64,000 nt of DNA, taken from positions 811,501-875,500 of the forward strand of contig NC_012881.1 of NCBI RefSeq assembly GCF_000023445.1, given 5' to 3'. This DNA comes from Maridesulfovibrio salexigens DSM 2638 (GTDB taxonomy: Bacteria; Desulfobacterota; Desulfovibrionia; Desulfovibrionales; Desulfovibrionaceae). The position numbers were made by a program, and so were the translations under genes. Under the pieces are notes generated by a model that was not told where the DNA came from, ran no database searches, and saw only the letters and a program-made list of their open reading frames with translations. Shown piece after piece: positions 59,446-64,000 of this stretch; position 1 is the stretch's first letter; each line of letters opens with the position of its first letter.

Positions 59446-60759
59446 ATGGCGAAACACAAAACTCCCTTGTTGGACGAACTTGAAAGCGGGCCATGGCCTA
59501 GCTTCGTGTCCGACGTTAAACAAGAAGCCGAAGTTAGAGCTAAAAACGAGAAGGGCGTGGAATATCAGATTCCCGTCGAAGTTTGTGATGACCTTCTCGG
59601 TGTTCTCGAGCTGTCTTATGCTGATGGTGAAACTCACTGGAAACACGGCGGTATCGTTGGCGTTTTCGGTTACGGCGGCGGCGTTATCGGTCGTTACTGT
59701 GACCAGCCCGAAATGTTCCCCGGCGTTGCACACTTTCACACCGTTCGTGTTGCACAGCCCACCGCTAAGTACTACACCACCGAGTTCCTGAACAAGATCA
59801 TCGACATTTGGGATATGCGCGGTTCCGGTCTGACCAACATGCACGGTTCTACCGGTGACATCGTCTTCCTCGGTACCACCACTCCTCAGCTCGAAGAAAT
59901 CTTCTTCGAACTGACCCACAATGCAGACGTTGACCTTGGTGGCTCCGGCTCCAACCTGCGTACCCCTGCAGCATGTCTCGGTATGTCCCGTTGTGAGTAC
60001 GCTTGTTACGACGCACAGGCACTCTGCTACGACATGACCATGGAATTCCAGGACGAACTTCACCGTCCCGCTTTCCCTTACAAGTTCAAATTCAAATTTG
60101 ATGCTTGCCCCAACAGCTGCGTATGTGCTCTCGCACGTTCCGACTTCTCTGTTGTAGGTATCTGGAAAGACGAAATCCGCATCGACCAGGAAGCTGTTGC
60201 AGCTTACGTTGGTGGTGAGTTCAAGCCTAACGCTGGCGCTCACTCCGGCCGTGACTGGGGTGCATTCGACATTCAGAAAGAAGTTGTTGATCTCTGCCCC
60301 GGTAAGTGCATCAAGTACGCTGACGGCAAACTCGAAATCAACGATAAAGAATGTATGCACTGCATGCACTGCATCAACACCATGCCTCGCGCACTGATGA
60401 TCGGTAACGATCGCGGCGCATCCATCCTTTGTGGTGCTAAAGCTCCGATCCTCGACGGTCCTCAGCTCAGCTCCCTCCTCGTACCCTTCATCAAGGTTGA
60501 AGAGCCTTTCGACGAAGTTAAGGAAGTTGTTGAAAACATTTGGGACTGGTGGATGGAAGAAGGTAAAAACCGTGAGCGTCTCGGTGAGACCATGCGTCGC
60601 ATGGGCTTCCAGAAGCTTCTCGAAGTTACCGGAATCAAGGCTGATCCCAGACACGTTCAGGAACCCAGACATAACCCCTACATCTTCTGGAAAGCTGAAG
60701 ATGTTGATGGTCCTTGGGAACGTGACGTTAACGAATACAGAAAAAGACACCAGAGATAA
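59446..60759 (+). CDS. dsrA: Dissimilatory sulfite reductase, alpha subunit
   Basis: 437 residues, exact family length. DsrA pairs with DsrB to reduce sulfite to sulfide, the last step of sulfate respiration. The siroheme-[4Fe-4S] site region shows CLGMSRCEYACYDAQ near 178 and CPNSCVCALARSDF near 222. A ferredoxin domain follows at about 285-320: CPGKCIKY and ECMHCMHCINTMPRAL with eight cysteines in the usual spacing. GGAGG before the ATG. It is followed by dsrB after 15 bases. Confidence 0.98.
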   Translation: MAKHKTPLLDELESGPWPSFVSDVKQEAEVRAKNEKGVEYQIPVEVCDDLLGVLELSYADGETHWKHGGIVGVFGYGGGVIGRYCDQPEMFPGVAHFHTVRVAQPTAKYYTTEFLNKIIDIWDMRGSGLTNMHGSTGDIVFLGTTTPQLEEIFFELTHNADVDLGGSGSNLRTPAACLGMSRCEYACYDAQALCYDMTMEFQDELHRPAFPYKFKFKFDACPNSCVCALARSDFSVVGIWKDEIRIDQEAVAAYVGGEFKPNAGAHSGRDWGAFDIQKEVVDLCPGKCIKYADGKLEINDKECMHCMHCINTMPRALMIGNDRGASILCGAKAPILDGPQLSSLLVPFIKVEEPFDEVKEVVENIWDWWMEEGKNRERLGETMRRMGFQKLLEVTGIKADPRHVQEPRHNPYIFWKAEDVDGPWERDVNEYRKRHQR

Positions 60760-60774
60760 TACGGGAGGACAGAC

Positions 60775-61920
60775 ATGGCGTTCGTTTCTTCTGGCTACAA
60801 TCCAGACAAACCGATGGAAAACCGGATTTCGGACATTGGACCTCGCGACTTCAGAGAGTTCCTGCCCCCGGTTATCAAGAACAACTACGGCAAGTGGCTC
60901 TACCACGAAATCATTGAACCCGGCGTACTGGTACACGTTGCTGAATCCGGCGACGAAGTATACACCGTCCGCTGCGGTACTGCTCGCCTCATGAGTATTA
61001 CCCTGATTCGTGAAATGTGCGAAGTTGCTGACAAGCACTGTGACGGATACCTCCGTTTCACCACTCGTAACAACGTTGAGTTCATGACCGACTCTAAGGA
61101 CAAAATGATTGCCCTTAAAGAAGATCTGCTCAGCCGTAAGTTCGAAGGTGGTTCCTACAAATTCCCCGTCGGTGGTACCGGTGCTGGTGTATCCAACATC
61201 GTTCACACTCAGGGTTGGGTTCACTGCCACACCCCCGCTACCGATGCTTCCGGTACTGTTAAAGTCATCATGGATGACCTCTTTGATGAGTTCACCGGCC
61301 ACAACATGCCCGCACCCGTGCGTATCGCTGTTGCTTGCTGCCTGAACATGTGTGGTGCTTGCCACTGCTCCGACATCGCTGTTGTCGGTATTCACCGTAA
61401 GCCCCCCATCATTGACCACGAGTACCTCGACAACCTCTGCGAAATTCCTCTTGCAGTAGCTTCCTGCCCCACCGGTGCTGTTCGTCCTTCTAAGATCGAA
61501 CTCGATGGTAAGCAGTACAAGACTGTTGCTATTAAAGAAGAACGCTGCATGTACTGCGGTAACTGCTACACCATGTGCCCCTCCCTGCCCCTCTCCGATA
61601 AGGAAGGTGACGGTATCGCACTGATGGTTGGTGGTAAGGTTTCTAACCGTATCTCCATGCCTAAGTTCTCCAAGGTTGTTGTTGCATTTATTCCTAACGA
61701 ACCTCCTCGTTGGCCCACACTTACCAAGACTATCCGCAAGATCGTGGAAGTCTACAAAGCTGAAGCTAACAAGTACGAGCGTCTGGGTGACTGGGCAGAG
61801 CGTATTGGTTGGGAACGTTTCTTCGAGAAAACCGGTCTGGAGTTCACTCCTCACCTGATCGATGATTTCCGTGATCCCGCTTACTACACTTGGCGTCAGT
61901 CCACTCAGTTCAAGTTCTAA
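60775..61920 (+). CDS. dsrB: Dissimilatory sulfite reductase, beta subunit
   Basis: 381 residues. Carries the catalytic siroheme site. The siroheme/cluster ligands appear in [20 protein letters not shown] near 188, with [14 protein letters not shown] near 151; the C-terminal ferredoxin part shows CPTGAVRPS and [18 protein letters not shown] near 260. Spacing and motifs are those of DsrB of Desulfovibrio. GGGAGGACAG precedes the ATG. It lies 15 bases after dsrA. Confidence 0.98.
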   Translation: MAFVSSGYNPDKPMENRISDIGPRDFREFLPPVIKNNYGKWLYHEIIEPGVLVHVAESGDEVYTVRCGTARLMSITLIREMCEVADKHCDGYLRFTTRNNVEFMTDSKDKMIALKEDLLSRKFEGGSYKFPVGGTGAGVSNIVHTQGWVHCHTPATDASGTVKVIMDDLFDEFTGHNMPAPVRIAVACCLNMCGACHCSDIAVVGIHRKPPIIDHEYLDNLCEIPLAVASCPTGAVRPSKIELDGKQYKTVAIKEERCMYCGNCYTMCPSLPLSDKEGDGIALMVGGKVSNRISMPKFSKVVVAFIPNEPPRWPTLTKTIRKIVEVYKAEANKYERLGDWAERIGWERFFEKTGLEFTPHLIDDFRDPAYYTWRQSTQFKF

Positions 61921-61937
61921 TTCGAATTGAGAAATAC

Positions 61938-61966
61938 GGGGTGCGGTGTTTTGCCGCACCCCTTTA
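61938..61966 (+). terminator. Hairpin between dsrB and dsrD
   Basis: GGGGTGCGG pairs with CCGCACCCC around a TGTTTTG loop, followed by TTTAAAAAAG. The T run is short, so part of the RNA likely reads through into dsrD; it may set the DsrAB:DsrD ratio or protect the dsrAB RNA. Confidence 0.65.
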
Positions 61967-61985
61967 AAAAAGAAAGGGGCTTATT

Positions 61986-62234
61986 ATGCCGATCGATATG
62001 GATTCCGCTAAAGTAGAAATCCTGGACTTCCTCGAGAAGAAAACAGGTGCTAAAAGCAAATTTTACTTCAATGACTTCACCAAGCTCTTTCCGGATGCAA
62101 AGGGTCGCGAAGTTAAGAAAGTTCTGACCGCTCTCGTTAAAGAAGAGAAGATTGAGTACTGGTCCTCCGGTTCTACCACTATGTATGGTCTGACCGGTGC
62201 CGGTAAGCAGAGTGGTGCTGAACACGAAGATTAA
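61986..62234 (+). CDS. dsrD: Dissimilatory sulfite reductase accessory protein DsrD
   Basis: 82 residues. DsrD is a small winged-helix protein that stimulates DsrAB activity in sulfate reducers. The line AKVEILDFLEKKTGAKSKFYFNDFTKLFPDAKGREVKKVLTALVKEEKIEYWSSGSTTMYGLTG is typical. AAAGAAAGGGGC lies before the ATG. It is separated from dsrB by a hairpin and followed by a strong terminator. Confidence 0.97.
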   Translation: MPIDMDSAKVEILDFLEKKTGAKSKFYFNDFTKLFPDAKGREVKKVLTALVKEEKIEYWSSGSTTMYGLTGAGKQSGAEHED

Positions 62235-62256
62235 TTTTTCGTTTAGTTCGACTCTT

Positions 62257-62291
62257 AAATGCCTTGTCCCTTGGGACAAGGCATTTTTTTA
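62257..62291 (+). terminator. Intrinsic terminator after dsrD
   Basis: AAATGCCTTGTCCC pairs with GGGACAAGGCATTT, followed by seven T. It closes the dsrABD unit. Confidence 0.95.
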
Positions 62292-62415
62292 TGCTTCAGC
62301 CCTTATTTGCACAGGAAGGAAAGGTGATTTTCCTTGTCTTTTTTGCGTTGAAACACTACTGAATCCATTGTGCAGACGAGCATTATTTAGAATTTTTAAG
62401 GGCGTGAGCAGCGAA

Positions 62416-63801
62416 ATGAATTTTCCACGTATTGTTTTGGCCGGACTCAGCGGCGGCACAGGTAAGACCATTGTCACACTCGGGCTCTGCCGGGCCTTCC
62501 GCAATCAGGGCAGGGCGGTTAAACCGTTCAAAAAAGGTCCCGATTATATTGACGCCCGCTGGCTGGGACTGGCTTCAGGCCAGTATGCCACCAATCTTGA
62601 TCCTTTCCTCATGCCCAACGATAAGCTCATCTCCCTTTTTCTGGAAAAAGGGCAGGGGGCCGATATTTCCATTGTAGAAGGTAACCGTGGTCTTTTTGAC
62701 GGCAAAGATGTGGACGGATCTTGCTCCACAGCGGAACTTGCCAGAATTATCAAAGCACCGGTTCTCCTGACTATAGACTGCACAAAGATGACCCGTACTG
62801 TGGCTGCCATTGTAGCTGGTTGCAAAGCTTTTGAAGATGGTTTTAACCTTGCCGGGGTAATCCTCAACCGAACAGCAGGGGAGCGCCATCGCAACATTCT
62901 CAAAAATTCCATTGAAGCCTATACTGATATTCCCGTGCTGGGCATGCTTCCCAAATTGAAGGAAAATCCCATTCCCGAGCGGCATATGGGTCTTGTTTCA
63001 AATACCGAATATGGCGCAGTGGATAAGGCTCTGGATACACTTGGCCAGATGGCTGAGGATTGTCTTGATCTGGAAGCAATCCGCAAAATTGCTGAGAATT
63101 CCTCTTCTGAACTTAAAACAGAAGAGTCTGCATGGTCTGGTATAGAGCTTTCTAGTGAGTCCAAGCCCGTCATCGGTGTTGTGCGTGATGAAGCACTCTG
63201 GTTTTATTATGAAGAAAACTTGGAAGCATTGCGCAGGGCCGGAGCCGAGGTAAAAGAGGTTTCTATTTTTTCATCTGAACCTTGGCCTGAAATCCACGGG
63301 CTTTACTTGGGTGGAGGATTCCCTGAGACCCTTGCCCCGGAAATTTCTCGTAATAGCGTTATCCGTGAATATGTGCGGAGCCTTGCTGAATCAGGTTTGC
63401 CCATTTTTGCCGAATGTGGCGGATTTATGTATCTCGGGCGTGATGTTGAGTATGAAGGGCAGAAATACGCTATGTCCGGTGTGCTAGATCTTTCTACCCG
63501 CCTTTGCCCCCGACCGCAGGGGTTAGGCTATACATCCGGTAAAATAGTCCACGACAATCCCTTCCTGCCTGTAGGGACCGAAGTCATCGGTCATGAATTC
63601 CATTATTCACTCTGTGTTGATAACAACGAAACAGCGCCCAAATACGCCCTTGATATGTCACGCGGTAAAGGTATGGCTGACGGACACGACGGACTAATCC
63701 GAGACAATATCTATGCCGGTTACAACCACATCCACGCCCTGAGCATGCCATGCTGGGCCAATAATTTCGTTAAGGCTGCTGAAAAATTCAAGAATAAATA
63801 G
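62416..63801 (+). CDS. cobB: Cobyrinate a,c-diamide synthase
   Basis: 461 residues. Amidates the a and c acetate side chains of cobyrinate, or of sirohydrochlorin-derived corrins, with glutamine and ATP. The N-terminal P-loop is GLSGGTGKTIVTLGLCR near residue 9. The glutaminase half starts near 255 (GVVRDEALWFYYEENL), with GLYLGGGFPETLA near 297, the nucleophile Cys in FAECGGFMYLG near 335 and GHEFHYS near 394. The true start is the ATG at 62416; the frame upstream is open but unrelated. dsrABD-cobB is a known order in Desulfovibrio. Confidence 0.94.
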   Translation: MNFPRIVLAGLSGGTGKTIVTLGLCRAFRNQGRAVKPFKKGPDYIDARWLGLASGQYATNLDPFLMPNDKLISLFLEKGQGADISIVEGNRGLFDGKDVDGSCSTAELARIIKAPVLLTIDCTKMTRTVAAIVAGCKAFEDGFNLAGVILNRTAGERHRNILKNSIEAYTDIPVLGMLPKLKENPIPERHMGLVSNTEYGAVDKALDTLGQMAEDCLDLEAIRKIAENSSSELKTEESAWSGIELSSESKPVIGVVRDEALWFYYEENLEALRRAGAEVKEVSIFSSEPWPEIHGLYLGGGFPETLAPEISRNSVIREYVRSLAESGLPIFAECGGFMYLGRDVEYEGQKYAMSGVLDLSTRLCPRPQGLGYTSGKIVHDNPFLPVGTEVIGHEFHYSLCVDNNETAPKYALDMSRGKGMADGHDGLIRDNIYAGYNHIHALSMPCWANNFVKAAEKFKNK

Positions 63802-63803
63802 GT

Positions 63804-64000
63804 TTATGGCATAAATGCCCTGGCTATGCGGAAGATGTCGTCATAGCTGAGTTTAGCCCGGATACCGAGGCTCATTTCAGAAGCCATATCCATTTTTGTT
63901 TTTGAATAAGCTAAAATTTGTTCGGCCTGAACTTTGAGATTGGACTTAAGTATTCTGTGGTCAAATCCGTCAATGACCTGAGTTATGCCGTTGGCGTAAT
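63804..64000 (-). CDS. C-terminal fragment of an unidentified protein
   Basis: Partial; the 5' part is beyond the window. Read from the right edge on the minus strand, 65 codons end at TAA (63804-63806). The visible part is ...GFDHRILKSNLKVQAEQILAYS... and ...IRAKLSYDDIFRIARAFMP, helical and basic. I do not recognise it. It converges on cobB with the stops only two bases apart. Confidence 0.6.
   Translation of the reverse strand, partial: YANGITQVIDGFDHRILKSNLKVQAEQILAYSKTKMDMASEMSLGIRAKLSYDDIFRIARAFMP

Overview
The window is about 64 kb of a bacterial chromosome from a sulfate-reducing member of the Desulfovibrionaceae. The evidence is a dsrA-dsrB-dsrD cluster followed by a cobyrinate diamide synthase, a small tetraheme cytochrome c3, an nrfHA nitrite reductase, a siroheme-decarboxylase-type protein beside hemL, and futalosine-type menaquinone genes. 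The AT-leaning intergenic DNA and gene content suggest a marine lineage (Maridesulfovibrio-like); that placement is inference. No rRNA, tRNA, CRISPR array, IS element or prophage was found.

Layout. 1-10 kb: tail of a PAPS-reductase-family gene, a divergent uracil-DNA glycosylase, then ispG-proS-xseA-M23 peptidase-xseB-ispA-dxs, which mixes MEP isoprenoid synthesis with exonuclease VII. 10-20 kb: mostly minus-strand genes for lipoproteins, an acyl-CoA synthetase, a periplasmic binding protein, gpsA and nrfHA, with plus-strand cheV and an LpdD-like protein. 20-28 kb: tetrapyrrole genes (siroheme decarboxylase subunit, hemL, cbiG, cbiH), cytochrome c3, a very acidic repeat protein and menG. 28-40 kb: a UDP-sugar dehydrogenase, mqnB, a second prenyl synthase, an HDOD-PAS-GGDEF protein, a PurS-PurL fusion and a PHP-glycosyltransferase fusion. 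40-50 kb: an AT-rich PIN-domain gene with a tiny upstream ORF, groESL, HU, a MATE exporter, a secreted beta-propeller-like protein, a lone cbiM, a hybrid kinase and two small membrane proteins. 50-58 kb: an oxaloacetate-decarboxylase-type sodium pump, PEP carboxykinase and serine dehydratase, all acting at the pyruvate/C4 node. 58-64 kb: a Cys-cluster protein pair, dsrABD and cobB.

How it fits together. DsrAB uses siroheme; cbiG, cbiH, cobB, hemL and the Ahb-type protein all serve tetrapyrrole supply. The two prenyl synthases, dxs, ispG, mqnB and menG together build menaquinone. Most operons end in clear intrinsic terminators, listed individually.

The most interesting items are: a family of five dispersed palindromic repeats, one of which supplies the ribosome binding site of xseB; a 703-residue acidic protein built on an 87-bp DNA repeat; an unannotated 46-codon leader ORF with a terminator-like hairpin ahead of menG; the AT-rich PIN-domain locus; a PHP-glycosyltransferase fusion; a GroEL without the GGM tail; and a perfect FNR/HcpR-like palindrome between nrfHA and the siroheme gene. 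I found no convincing multi-gene system that is wholly new.
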